Shown piece by piece: positions 35,678-45,542 of a DNA stretch of 64,000 nt. Below the pieces are notes generated by a model. It was given only the letters and a program-made list of their open reading frames with translations, was not told where the DNA came from and did not search any database. Each line of letters opens with the position of its first letter. The first letter of the stretch is position 1. The stretch is from an uncultured Gemmatimonadota bacterium. Its GTDB lineage: Bacteria > Gemmatimonadota > Gemmatimonadetes > Gemmatimonadales > Gemmatimonadaceae. The translations under genes were made by a program, and so were the position numbers. The stretch is from contig CADEDA010000003.1 of the NCBI GenBank assembly GCA_902825965.1, forward strand, positions 72,632 through 136,631. Direction: 5' to 3'.

Positions 35678-38123
35678 GTTGCTCAAGCCGGCGGCCTTGT
35701 GGCAGGACCTGCGGTTCGCGTGGCGGATGCTCCTCAAGAGCCCGCTGTTCACCGCGATGGTGGTCCTGACGCTCGCCCTCGGCATCGGGCTGAACACGGC
35801 GGTGTTCTCCGTCGTTGATGCGTTCCTCCTGCGCCCGACGCCCGGGGTGCGCGACGAAGGTTCGTTGGTCCAGCTCTATCGCAAGTATCCGGGCATGGAC
35901 TACGGCTCCAACTCCATCCCGCACTTCGAGCGCCTCGCGCAGCGCGGTCAGGACGTCTTCGCGGACATCGCCGACGTCTCGTTCCAGACCGTCAACATCA
36001 CCGTGGACGCGCGGCCGATGACGGTGTTCGGCCAGATGGTGTCGGCCAACTACTTCACGCTGCTCGGCGTCACCGCCGCGCGGGGGCGGTTCTTCACGCC
36101 GGACGAGACCGCCCACGGGGCGCACCCCATCGCCGTGCTCAGTGACGGGGCCTGGCGCAGCCTCTTCGGGGCGGACCCGAGTGTGGTCGGCAAGTCGATC
36201 CCGGTGAACGGGCAACCGTACACCATCGTCGGGGTCGCACCGCCGGAGTTCCGCGGCACCATGCAACTGGTCGAGCCGGTGCTCTGGGTGCCGCTGGCGC
36301 AGCTGGAGCAGATCCGGCCCGGGACGGGACCAGCGGTCTGGGAGAGCGGCAACAACTACACCGACGTGATCGCCCGCCTCAAGCCCGGCGTCTCCGTGGC
36401 ACAGGTGGAGGCGCGTATGGCGGCGCTCAGCGCGGAGCTGGCCGCCGAGCTGCCGGATACCTACCGCGAGTCGGCGATCACGGTGTTGCGCAAGTCCGAG
36501 GTCGGCATCCATCCCACCCTGCGCGGCGCACAGGTGGGCATGTCGCTCGCGGTGTTCGCGGTGGTCGCGATCCTGCTCGTCATCGCCTGCGTGAACGTGG
36601 CGAACCTGTTCCTCGCCCGCGCGCGCGACCGCGCGCGGGAGATGGCCATCCGCCTCGCACTCGGGGCGCGCCGCATCGCACTGGTGCGCCAGCTGCTGGT
36701 CGAGAGCCTGCTCTTCGCGCTCGTCGCCGGCGCGGTCGGCGTGCTGGTCGCGAGCTGGACGATCTCGCTGCTCAACGGCATCGCCCTGCCCGTGAACATC
36801 CCGATCCGTCCGGCGCTGTCGATCAGCCCGACGGTGCTGGCGTTCGCCGCGGTCGCGACGGTGCTGACCGGCGTGCTGTTCGGCTTGGCTCCGGCGCTCC
36901 AGGCGACGCGTCCCTCCCTGATCCCGGCCCTCAAGGGCGAGGCACCCGCCGGTGGCGAGCGCTCGCGCATGAGCAAGGGGCTGGTCATCGCGCAGATGTC
37001 CCTGTCGGTGGTGCTGCTCGTGAGCGCGGGGCTGTTCCTGAACAACCTCCGCAACGCGACCACGCTCGACAAGGGCTTCGTCGGCGATCATCTCCTGCTG
37101 GCGGAACTCGATCCCTCGCTCAACGGGTACGCGCGGGCGCGCACCGAGCAGGCATACCGGACGCTGCGGGACCGGCTGGCGCTGGACCCGCAGGTGCGGT
37201 CCGTCGCACTGGTGTCGGACGCGCCACTGGGACTCTCGACGAGTGATCGCGGCGTCGACATCCCCGGCTATGTGCCGGCGGAAGGTGAAGGGATGTCGGT
37301 GCTGTACGTGTCGGCGACGCCCGGCTACTTCGCGACCATGCGCATCCCGATCGTGCACGGCCGCGATTTCACCGCCAGCGACGACAGCGCATCCGTGCCC
37401 GTCCTCATCGTCAACGAACGCTTCGCCGAGCGTTTCTGGCCGGGGCAGGATGCGATCGGCAAGACCGTGCGGACCCGCGGCCGGGACCACACGGTCGTCG
37501 GGGTGGTGCCCACGGGCAAGTACCGGCGGCTCGGCGAGGAGGCCACGGCGTTCATGTGGTTCTCGCATGCGCAGGCCTTCGAGAGCGCGATCACGGTCGT
37601 GGTGCGCAGCAGCGCCGACCCCGAGCAGGTGATCCCGCTCCTGCGCCGCGAGGCACAGCTACTGGACGCGAATCTTCCCGTGAGCAACATTCGTACGATG
37701 GATCGCCACTTGGGGATCGCGCTGATGCCGGCGCGGCTCACCGGAATGGCGCTCGGGCTGTTCGGTGCGTTGGGGCTGCTGCTGGCCTCCGTCGGCATGT
37801 ACGGTGTCATGGCCTACTCCGTCTCGCAGCGGACCCGCGAGATCGGCATCCGCATGGCGATCGGCGCCGCAGCCTCCGATGTGGTCGCCCTCATCATGCG
37901 GCAGGGCCTGTCGTTGGTGGGGATCGGTGCCGTGATCGGCCTGGCCGCCGCGATGGGCGCTGCGAAGTTGCTGGCCGGGGTCCTGTACGGCGGCGGCGGT
38001 CTGGACCCCATGACCTTCACCATCGTGCCGCTGCTCCTCGTGGCCGTGGCGGCGGTGGCGACGTTCGCGCCGGCGCGACGCGCTGCGACCGTCGATCCTG
38101 CCATCACCCTTCGTTCGGACTGA
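35670..38123 (+). CDS. ADOP-family FtsX/MacB-like permease (second of a pair)
   Basis: An 817-residue paralogue of the preceding permease but clearly diverged. It opens with LWQDLRFAWRMLLKSPLFT, then VVLTLALGIGLNTAVFSVVDAF, a MacB-type periplasmic domain, VIACVNVANLFLARARDRAREMAIRLALGA, and repeats the layout to end ARRAATVDPAITLRSD. The ATG overlaps the previous gene by 8 bases, so the two are co-translated and may form a heterodimer. The adaptor gene starts 1 base after its stop. Confidence 0.9.
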   Translation: MTELLKPAALWQDLRFAWRMLLKSPLFTAMVVLTLALGIGLNTAVFSVVDAFLLRPTPGVRDEGSLVQLYRKYPGMDYGSNSIPHFERLAQRGQDVFADIADVSFQTVNITVDARPMTVFGQMVSANYFTLLGVTAARGRFFTPDETAHGAHPIAVLSDGAWRSLFGADPSVVGKSIPVNGQPYTIVGVAPPEFRGTMQLVEPVLWVPLAQLEQIRPGTGPAVWESGNNYTDVIARLKPGVSVAQVEARMAALSAELAAELPDTYRESAITVLRKSEVGIHPTLRGAQVGMSLAVFAVVAILLVIACVNVANLFLARARDRAREMAIRLALGARRIALVRQLLVESLLFALVAGAVGVLVASWTISLLNGIALPVNIPIRPALSISPTVLAFAAVATVLTGVLFGLAPALQATRPSLIPALKGEAPAGGERSRMSKGLVIAQMSLSVVLLVSAGLFLNNLRNATTLDKGFVGDHLLLAELDPSLNGYARARTEQAYRTLRDRLALDPQVRSVALVSDAPLGLSTSDRGVDIPGYVPAEGEGMSVLYVSATPGYFATMRIPIVHGRDFTASDDSASVPVLIVNERFAERFWPGQDAIGKTVRTRGRDHTVVGVVPTGKYRRLGEEATAFMWFSHAQAFESAITVVVRSSADPEQVIPLLRREAQLLDANLPVSNIRTMDRHLGIALMPARLTGMALGLFGALGLLLASVGMYGVMAYSVSQRTREIGIRMAIGAAASDVVALIMRQGLSLVGIGAVIGLAAAMGAAKLLAGVLYGGGGLDPMTFTIVPLLLVAVAAVATFAPARRAATVDPAITLRSD

Positions 38124-38124
38124 G

Positions 38125-39369
38125 ATGGACATCGCACGTGCCCCCCAGAAGAAGACCGGCCGCAACGTCGCCATCGGCGCCGGTGCGGCCGCCGTGATCG
38201 CCGCGACCATCGCGCTCTCCAACCTCGACCCCGCGGCGCCGACGGTGCAGCGCGTCGCGATCCTCATCGACTCCGTCCGGCAGGGCGACGTGGTGCGCGA
38301 GGTGCGTGGGCCGGGCACGTTGGTGCCCGAGCAGATCCGTTGGATCACCGCGCAGGCCTCGGCCCGCGTGGAGCGCAAGTCGGCCGAGTCCGGTGAGCGT
38401 GTGGTCGGCGGGCAGGTGCTGCTGGAGATGTCGAACCCGGACCTGCAGATCCAGACCATGCAGGCGGAGCAGCAGGTGCGGCAGGCGCAGATCGAGCTGC
38501 TCAACCTGAAGACCAGTCTCCGGTCCAGCATCCTCACGCAGGAGGGCGTGGTCGCGACCTCGCGCACCGCGTTCATCAGTGCGCGACAGGAGGCCGAGGC
38601 GGCGGACTCGCTCGTGAAGCTGCGGCTGATCTCGCCGTTCGAGCTCAACAACCGCAAGGCGCAGGCGGAGGAAGCCGCGACGCGCCTGCGGGTGGAGCAG
38701 GAGCGCCTCGAACTGCAGAAGGCCGCGATCGATTCCCAGATCGCCACGCAGGGCTCGCAGGTGGTGCAGCTGGAGGCCATCGCCGAGCGCCAGCGCAACC
38801 GCCTCGCATCGCTCTCGGTGCGGGCGCCGGAGACGGGCGTGCTGCAGGACCTCACGTTGCAGCTCGGACAGTGGGTGCCCGAGGGCACCACGCTGGCCAA
38901 GGTGGTGCAGCCGGGCCGTCTCAAGGCCGTGCTGCGCATCCCGGAGTCGCAGGCGAAGGACGTGGTGCTCGGACAGCGCGCCACGGTCGACACACGCAAC
39001 GGCATCGTGCAGGGCCGCGTCATCCGCAAGGACCCGGCGGCCATCCAGGGCACGGTGACCATCGACGTCTCGCTCGAGGGCACGCTGCCGCCGGGTGCAG
39101 TGCCGGACCTCTCCGTGGACGGCACCATCCAGATCGAGCGGCTCAACAACGTGCTGCACACCGGACGCCCGGCGTTCGGGGCCAGCTCGGGGCGCGTGGG
39201 CCTGTTCAAGCTCGTGGACGGCGGCAGTGCGGCCATCCGCGTGCCAGTGGAGCTCGGGCGTACCTCGGTGAACACGGTCGAGATCCTCAGCGGACTCGCG
39301 ATCGGCGACCAGGTGATCCTGAGCGACATGACCCAGTACGCCAACACCGACCGCGTCCGCATCAAGTAG
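38125..39369 (+). CDS. HlyD/MacA-type periplasmic adaptor protein
   Basis: A 414-residue membrane fusion protein with one N-terminal membrane helix (residues 14-30). Next come a lipoyl/barrel-sandwich half (GPGTLVPEQIRWITAQASARVERK), a long coiled coil (residues about 105-230, rich in QAEQQVRQAQIELLNLK-type heptads), the returning SVRAPETGVLQDL half, and beta-barrel and C-terminal domains. It would link the ADOP permeases to an outer-membrane channel; no TolC gene is in the window. Confidence 0.9.
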   Translation: MDIARAPQKKTGRNVAIGAGAAAVIAATIALSNLDPAAPTVQRVAILIDSVRQGDVVREVRGPGTLVPEQIRWITAQASARVERKSAESGERVVGGQVLLEMSNPDLQIQTMQAEQQVRQAQIELLNLKTSLRSSILTQEGVVATSRTAFISARQEAEAADSLVKLRLISPFELNNRKAQAEEAATRLRVEQERLELQKAAIDSQIATQGSQVVQLEAIAERQRNRLASLSVRAPETGVLQDLTLQLGQWVPEGTTLAKVVQPGRLKAVLRIPESQAKDVVLGQRATVDTRNGIVQGRVIRKDPAAIQGTVTIDVSLEGTLPPGAVPDLSVDGTIQIERLNNVLHTGRPAFGASSGRVGLFKLVDGGSAAIRVPVELGRTSVNTVEILSGLAIGDQVILSDMTQYANTDRVRIK

Positions 39370-39437
39370 CGGCCGTCGGTCCTTCCCGCAGATCCCTTCC
39401 CCTCTCGTTCGACCGCCAACCACCCCGGACCCGACCC

Positions 39438-40127
<690 letters not shown>

Positions 40128-40187
40128 GGCCCGAGGTACGGGAGTCGTCCGCGCCGTAGCGCAGGCGCGCGGATCCAGCGAACGTTC

Positions 40188-40218
40188 AGGGGCGGGGCGC
40201 CATCGGCGCCCCGCCCCT
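40188..40218. terminator. Perfect GC hairpin ending the ADOP export operon
   Basis: A 14-base perfect stem (40188-40201 with 40205-40218) and ATC loop, followed by CTCGTTCCCC. It lies 61 bases after the ATPase stop and only 17 bases before the next ATG. It may terminate the operon or act as an attenuator or leader structure for the UPF0182 gene. Confidence 0.8.
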
Positions 40219-40234
40219 CTCGTTCCCCTGGACC

Positions 40235-42994
40235 ATGCCGCCGACCACCGCCCCTGACCGCCTGCGCCGGCGGATCTTCCTGCTCTTCCTCGCGTTCTTC
40301 ATCGGCGCACTCCTCCTGCGGGCCGGCGCGACCCGGATCACCGACTGGTTCTGGTTCAAGGAGATCGGCTTCGAGCGGGTCTTCCTGCTGCAGATCGGCG
40401 CCCAGTGGTCCCTGGGGCTGTTGGCGGGCCTCGGGGGCTTCGCCGTGCTGTACGGCAACGCCCGCCTCGCGCTGCGGGGCATCGAGCAGGTGCGGGAGTC
40501 GGTCACCGTGCTCGCGCAGGGCGGCATCCAGACGCGCGAACGGCTGTTCGTGCGCCTGGCGGAGCTGCTCGCGCTGCCGGTGTCGGCCCTCGGCGCGCTG
40601 GCGCTGGCCGGCACGGCCGGCGGTCGCTGGCGCACGCTGGTGCAGTTCTGGCACCGCACCCCGTTCGGCGAGGTGGACCCGATCTTCGGGCGCGACGTCG
40701 CGTACTACGTGTTCACGCTGCCCACGATGGAGCTGGGCTTCGACCTCGTCAGTGGCGCGCTCACGTTCGCGCTGATCTTCATCGCACTGCCGATCTACCT
40801 CGCGCGCGGGGACATCTACGTGCGTGCGGCGAGCGTGCGGGCGGAGCCGACGGTGCACCTGCACGTGGCGACGCTGCTCGGGTTGCTGCTGCTCGTGCAG
40901 GCGGCGCGCCTGCTGTTCGTGTCGGGGCCGTCGCTGCTGTTCGGCACCCACGCGCCGTTGCAGGGCGCGAGCCTCACGGACGTCACGATCGTGCTGCCCG
41001 CGCAGCGCGCGCTGGCGGTGCTGCTGCTGCTCGGCGCCGGTTGGGTGCTGGTCAACGCCCGACGCGGCGTGCTGGTGCGCCCGGTGCTGAGCGTCGTCGG
41101 TGGCTACCTCGCGCTCTCGTTGCTGCTCACGGTGCTCGTCCCCGCGCTGTACCAGCGCCTGGTGGTGCAGCCCAACGAACTCGCGCGCGAGACCCCGCAA
41201 ATCATCCACCACATCGCGGCCACCCGCCGGGCCTGGGGGCTCGACAAGGTCGAGCGCCGCGAGCTCGAGGGCGACCAGGTCCTCACGGCGAAGGACCTGG
41301 AGGCCAATCGCGCCACGCTCGACAACGTCCGGCTCTGGGACCGCGGTCCGCTGCTGCGCACCTTCGGGCAGTTGCAGTCCATCCGGACGTACTACGAGTT
41401 CGTGGCCATCGACGACGACCGCTACCAGGTGAACGGCGCGCTGCGGCACGTGCTGCTCTCGGCCCGCGAGCTCGACGTCGCGGCACTGCCCACGCGCACG
41501 TTCGTGAACGAACACCTCACGTTCACCCACGGCATGGGGCTCACCATGGGCCCGACCAACGAGATCACGCCCGAAGGCCTGCCGGTGCTCTGGGTGCAGG
41601 ACCTGCCGCCGGCGTCGAGCGTGGACAAGACGATCACGCGTCCGCAGATCTACTACGGAGAGTTGCAGAGCACCTACGCCCTGGCCCCGTCGCGGCAGCG
41701 CGAGTTCGACCACCCGGCCGCGGAAGGGGACGAAGGCGTCTACTCGAGCTACGCCGGCGCCGGCGGCGTGCCAGCCCGCTCGTTCCTGATGCGCTTGCTG
41801 TTCGCGATGCGCTTCCAGTCGCTGAACATCCTGCTGTCCAGCGACCTCACGGACAGCACCAAGGTGCTGTTCTACCGCAACGTGCGCGAACGCGCGTCCA
41901 AGGCGCTGCCGTTCCTCAAGCTCGACGCGGACCCGTACATCATCGTGACCGACAGCGGCCACCTGGTGTGGATGATCGACGCCTACACCGCCACCGACCG
42001 CTACCCGTACTCGGCGCGGCTCCGTGACGGCACCAACTACCTGCGCAACAGCGTGAAGATCACGGTGGACGCGTACGACGGGACCGTGCGGGCCTACCTC
42101 GCCGATCCCGCGGACCCGATGATCAAGACCCTGGCGCGCATCTATCCCGGCCTGCTGCGGCCGATGGAGGAGATGCCGGCGGACTTGCGGCGCCACGTGC
42201 GGTACCCCGAGACGCTGTTCGATGCGCAGACGGCGCTCTACGCGACGTTCCACATGACCGATCCCGAGACGTTCTACCACCGGGAGGACCAGTGGCAGAT
42301 CCCGCGCGGGAGCGACAATGACGACGCCGTCGGGTTCCAGCGCCACATCGTGATGCGCCTGCCCGGCGAACAGGAGACCGAGTACCTGCTCATGCGGCCG
42401 TTCACGCCGCGGCAGAAGGACAACCTCGCGAGCTGGCTCGTCGCGCGGAACGACGGCGACCACTACGGCGAGCTGATCGCCTACCGCTTCCCGCGGCAGA
42501 GCCTGGTGTTCGGGCCACGACAGGTGGCCAGCCGCATCAGCCAGGACACCGAGGTGTCGCGGCAGGTGTCGCTCTGGGACGCCGGTGGTTCCGAGGTGAT
42601 CCGCGGGGAGTTGCTCGTGATCCCCATCGAGGCCTCACTGCTCTACGTGCAGCCGCTGTATCTGCAGTCGCAGGGTGGCCGCATCCCCGAGCTCAAGCGC
42701 GTGATCGTGGTGCACGAGGGCCGTGTGGTGATGGAGGAGACCTTCGAGCGTGCGCTGCGCGTGATGTTCGGCGGCTCGGGGCCGGAGCGTGCCGCCCCGA
42801 CCGCGGTCGCCTCCACCGGCGCCGCGGCGTCCGCCCGTCCGTCGGCCGACCAACGGGCCGAACTCACGGCGCTGGCCGTGGGGCACTACGAGAAGGCGCG
42901 CGCAGCCCAGCGGGCCGATGACTGGGCTGCCTATGGGCGCGAGATGCAGGCGCTGGGCGAGGTGCTGCGGCGGCTACGGGATCTCCGGCCGTAA
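40235..42994 (+). CDS. UPF0182 family large membrane protein
   Basis: A 919-residue UPF0182 protein. The N-terminal third (residues 1-300) has about seven membrane helices, beginning RIFLLFLAFFIGALLLRAG with the conserved DWFWFKEIGFERVF. The remainder is a large soluble, presumably extracytoplasmic domain (ERRELEGDQVLT, RTYYEFVAIDDDRYQVNG, FTHGMGLTMGP, LGDxNYLRNSVK-type motifs). The family is widespread and its function unknown. The last 60 residues are a helical tail after an Ala/Pro linker. It stands alone after a strong hairpin. Confidence 0.92.
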   Translation: MPPTTAPDRLRRRIFLLFLAFFIGALLLRAGATRITDWFWFKEIGFERVFLLQIGAQWSLGLLAGLGGFAVLYGNARLALRGIEQVRESVTVLAQGGIQTRERLFVRLAELLALPVSALGALALAGTAGGRWRTLVQFWHRTPFGEVDPIFGRDVAYYVFTLPTMELGFDLVSGALTFALIFIALPIYLARGDIYVRAASVRAEPTVHLHVATLLGLLLLVQAARLLFVSGPSLLFGTHAPLQGASLTDVTIVLPAQRALAVLLLLGAGWVLVNARRGVLVRPVLSVVGGYLALSLLLTVLVPALYQRLVVQPNELARETPQIIHHIAATRRAWGLDKVERRELEGDQVLTAKDLEANRATLDNVRLWDRGPLLRTFGQLQSIRTYYEFVAIDDDRYQVNGALRHVLLSARELDVAALPTRTFVNEHLTFTHGMGLTMGPTNEITPEGLPVLWVQDLPPASSVDKTITRPQIYYGELQSTYALAPSRQREFDHPAAEGDEGVYSSYAGAGGVPARSFLMRLLFAMRFQSLNILLSSDLTDSTKVLFYRNVRERASKALPFLKLDADPYIIVTDSGHLVWMIDAYTATDRYPYSARLRDGTNYLRNSVKITVDAYDGTVRAYLADPADPMIKTLARIYPGLLRPMEEMPADLRRHVRYPETLFDAQTALYATFHMTDPETFYHREDQWQIPRGSDNDDAVGFQRHIVMRLPGEQETEYLLMRPFTPRQKDNLASWLVARNDGDHYGELIAYRFPRQSLVFGPRQVASRISQDTEVSRQVSLWDAGGSEVIRGELLVIPIEASLLYVQPLYLQSQGGRIPELKRVIVVHEGRVVMEETFERALRVMFGGSGPERAAPTAVASTGAAASARPSADQRAELTALAVGHYEKARAAQRADDWAAYGREMQALGEVLRRLRDLRP

Positions 42995-43039
42995 GCGCGA
43001 CAGCCCCCGCCGTCCGCGCCGCACGGGGCGTCGCGGCCG

Positions 43040-44491
43040 TCACATGCGGGGTCGCTCGGGACCGGAGACCTTGCGCACGAGGCGGTACATGAACTCCAGG
43101 CCTTCGTAGAAGGCCTGGGCACTCACGTGTTCGTTCATGCCGTGCGCGTTGGGCTGATCGTAGAACAGGCCTGAGACGCCATACACCGGGATGCCGGCCC
43201 GCCGCAGGTAGAGCCCGTCGGTCGCACCGGTGCTCATGGTCGGCACCACCGGCATGCCGGGCCAGACCTCCCGTGTGGTCTCCTCGATCCGCTGCAGCAG
43301 CTCGGCGGTGAGCGGCGACGGCGGACTCTCGCGCGCTCCGCGGGCCACCGTCACCTTGACGCCGGTGTCGCCGACCGCGGCGATGAGGCGCTGGAGCACC
43401 TGCTCGGTGCTCTCGTCGGGCAGGATGCGGCAGTTCACCGTGGCAGTGGCACGCTGCGGCAGCGCGTTGCTCGCGTGACCGCCGCTGAGCATCGTCGCGA
43501 CGCAGGTGGTCCGCATGCGCGAGTTGTGCGCGGGGTCCTTCGCCAGCAATGCCGCCGCAGCGACGTCGCGTTCGTTCGCCACCAACGCGCGCATCGCCGC
43601 GCCCGTCTCGCCGCCGACGATCTCGGCCTGTCGACGGAAGTACGCGCGCGTGACCTCATTGAGCTTCACGGGTTGCGCGTGATTGCCGAGCTTCACCAAG
43701 GCGGCGGCGAGCTGCGTGATGGCGTTGTCCGGGCGCGGTACCGAGCTGTGTCCGCCCGGGTTGGTGGCCTCGACCGTGAAATTGGCGACCTTCTTCTCGC
43801 TCGCCTGCACGTCGTTCGAGATCCGCTTGCCCTCCTCGACGCGACCACCGCCGCCCTCGTTGAACGCGAACTCCGCGCGCAGCAGCTCCGGTCGGTTCTG
43901 CAGCATCCAGTCCACGCCGTTGGAGGTCCCACCTTCCTCATCGGCGGTGAGCGCCACGACGATGTCTCGGTCGGGTACGAGACCCTCGGCCTTCATGCGC
44001 AGCAGGATCGTCAGGTGGATCGCGCTCTCGTCCTTGTCGTCGGCCACGCCGCGTCCATAGAACGTGCCGTCCTTCTCGATGAACTGGAACGGCGGCAACG
44101 TCCAATCCTTGGGATCGGCCTCGACCACGTCGATGTGCGAGAGCAACAGGATGGGTTTCCGCGTCCGGTTGCTGCCGCGGTACCGCACCACGAGGTTGCC
44201 CTTGCGCGGCGCGGTCTCCACCACCACCACGTCCTCCGCGGGGAAGCCGGCGGCCCGCATGTGCTTAGCCATCGCCTCCGCGGCGGTGACCGTGTTGCCG
44301 ACGCTGTGCGTTGTGTTGATCTCGACGAGTTCCCGCAGCAGGGCCCGCGCCTGCTCCTCCCAGCGCGTCAACGCGCGTCCTTGGGCCGCGAGGGGTGGCG
44401 CGGCGGCCAGGAGGAGCAGGAGGAGGAGCGTCGGGAGGGTCCACCGACGCGGGGATGGGGCGATCGGACGGCGCGTGGGACGAGACGGCAT
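43040..44491 (-). CDS. Secreted M20/M28-type metallopeptidase (M20 family)
   Basis: A 483-residue zinc exopeptidase with signal peptide (Leu-rich, ending PPLAAQG at about residue 38). Metal and catalytic residues: LLLSHIDVVEAD, YGRGVADDKDESAI (bridging Asp), ALTADEEGGTSNG (Glu pair), AFNEGGGG and the C-terminal HGMNEHVS. It probably removes amino acids or dipeptides in the periplasm. The start at 44491 is decided by the signal peptide; the upstream open frame is antisense to the divergent gene. Confidence 0.92.
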   Translation of the reverse strand: MPSRPTRRPIAPSPRRWTLPTLLLLLLLAAAPPLAAQGRALTRWEEQARALLRELVEINTTHSVGNTVTAAEAMAKHMRAAGFPAEDVVVVETAPRKGNLVVRYRGSNRTRKPILLLSHIDVVEADPKDWTLPPFQFIEKDGTFYGRGVADDKDESAIHLTILLRMKAEGLVPDRDIVVALTADEEGGTSNGVDWMLQNRPELLRAEFAFNEGGGGRVEEGKRISNDVQASEKKVANFTVEATNPGGHSSVPRPDNAITQLAAALVKLGNHAQPVKLNEVTRAYFRRQAEIVGGETGAAMRALVANERDVAAAALLAKDPAHNSRMRTTCVATMLSGGHASNALPQRATATVNCRILPDESTEQVLQRLIAAVGDTGVKVTVARGARESPPSPLTAELLQRIEETTREVWPGMPVVPTMSTGATDGLYLRRAGIPVYGVSGLFYDQPNAHGMNEHVSAQAFYEGLEFMYRLVRKVSGPERPRM

Positions 44492-44557
44492 GTGAGGATT
44501 GGGTTCGGGAGGCGCAGCCAAGTTGCCGATGTCGGCAGGCAGTCGCAACTTCGAGCC

Positions 44558-45526
44558 ATGCCAGCGCCGCGCCATCTCCTCTCCGTCGCCGGGCTCGCCC
44601 TGCTGGCGACCACCGTGCCCGCCCAGCAGGTGCCGGACCGTGACTTCCGTCCGCCCGTGCCGCACCCGGCGTACGATGGCGACAAGGGCCCGCGCCTCTG
44701 CCTCGACGAGGGGCATCACAACTTCCACACGCTCGACAACCGCTTCTGGGCCTTCGGCGAGCTCGCACGGCGCGACGGCTACCGCGTGCAGCCGCTGCGC
44801 GCCACGTTCACCGATGACGCGCTCGCCGCCTGTGACCTGTTGGTCATCTCCAACGCGCAGCCCAACGACGGTCCCTGGAACAAGTATCCGCGCCCGACGC
44901 CGTCGGCCTTCACGACGGCGGAGACGGCAGCGGTGGAACGTTGGGTGGACAGCGGCGGCGGGCTGCTGCTCATCGCCGACCACATGCCGCTGGCCGGCGC
45001 GGCGGCCCGATTGGCCGCGGCGTTCGGCGCCAAGTTCACCGACGGCTTCGCCTACGCCGGCGCGAGCGAGGCCGAGATCGAGTCCGTGCGCGGGGGTGGC
45101 AGTGCGCGCCCGACGCTCTTCGTGCCGGGCGATGGCTCGCTGCCCAGCCACCCGATCGTCGACGGGCGCCGCGCGACGGAGCGGCTGACCCAGGTCCGCA
45201 GTTTCACCGGACAGGCGTTCCGCTGGGACGCCGAGGGGGTGCGTCCGGTGCTGGTGCTCCCCAACGACTACATCTCGCTCGAACCCAAGATCGCCTGGCA
45301 GTTCGAGAAGGACACGCCGGTGCGTCGCGTGGGGGGCTGGCTGCAAGGTGCCACCCGACGCGTGGGCGCGGGCCGCGTCGGCCTGTTCGGCGAAGCGGCG
45401 ATGTTCAGCGCCCAGGTGGCGGGGCCGGAGAAGCGCCCCATGGGGATGAACGCGCCGATGGCCGAGCAGAATCCGCAGTTCGTCCTCAACGTCCTGCACT
45501 GGCTCACGGGCCTGCTCGAACCCTGA
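44558..45526 (+). CDS. Secreted DUF4350-like (glutamine amidotransferase-fold) protein
   Basis: A 322-residue protein with a signal peptide ending TTVPAQQ (about residue 23). Residues 45-140 (LCLDEGHHNFHTLDNRFWAF, LLVISNAQPND, AAVERWVDSGGGLLLIADHMP) show the alpha/beta pattern of DUF4350/ThuA-like class I amidotransferase folds without an obvious catalytic Cys. It is perhaps a carbohydrate- or peptide-processing accessory. It diverges from the M20 peptidase (66-base gap) and converges on the amidohydrolase. Confidence 0.7.
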   Translation: MPAPRHLLSVAGLALLATTVPAQQVPDRDFRPPVPHPAYDGDKGPRLCLDEGHHNFHTLDNRFWAFGELARRDGYRVQPLRATFTDDALAACDLLVISNAQPNDGPWNKYPRPTPSAFTTAETAAVERWVDSGGGLLLIADHMPLAGAAARLAAAFGAKFTDGFAYAGASEAEIESVRGGGSARPTLFVPGDGSLPSHPIVDGRRATERLTQVRSFTGQAFRWDAEGVRPVLVLPNDYISLEPKIAWQFEKDTPVRRVGGWLQGATRRVGAGRVGLFGEAAMFSAQVAGPEKRPMGMNAPMAEQNPQFVLNVLHWLTGLLEP

Positions 45527-45542
45527 CGCTGGCGCGTCAGGG
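45521..45542. terminator. Hairpin spanning both convergent stop codons
   Basis: CCCTGACGC (45521-45529) and GCGTCAGGG (45534-45542) pair perfectly around a TGGC loop. The TGA of the DUF4350-like gene and the stop of the amidohydrolase both lie within the stem, so one small element can end both transcripts. Confidence 0.65.
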
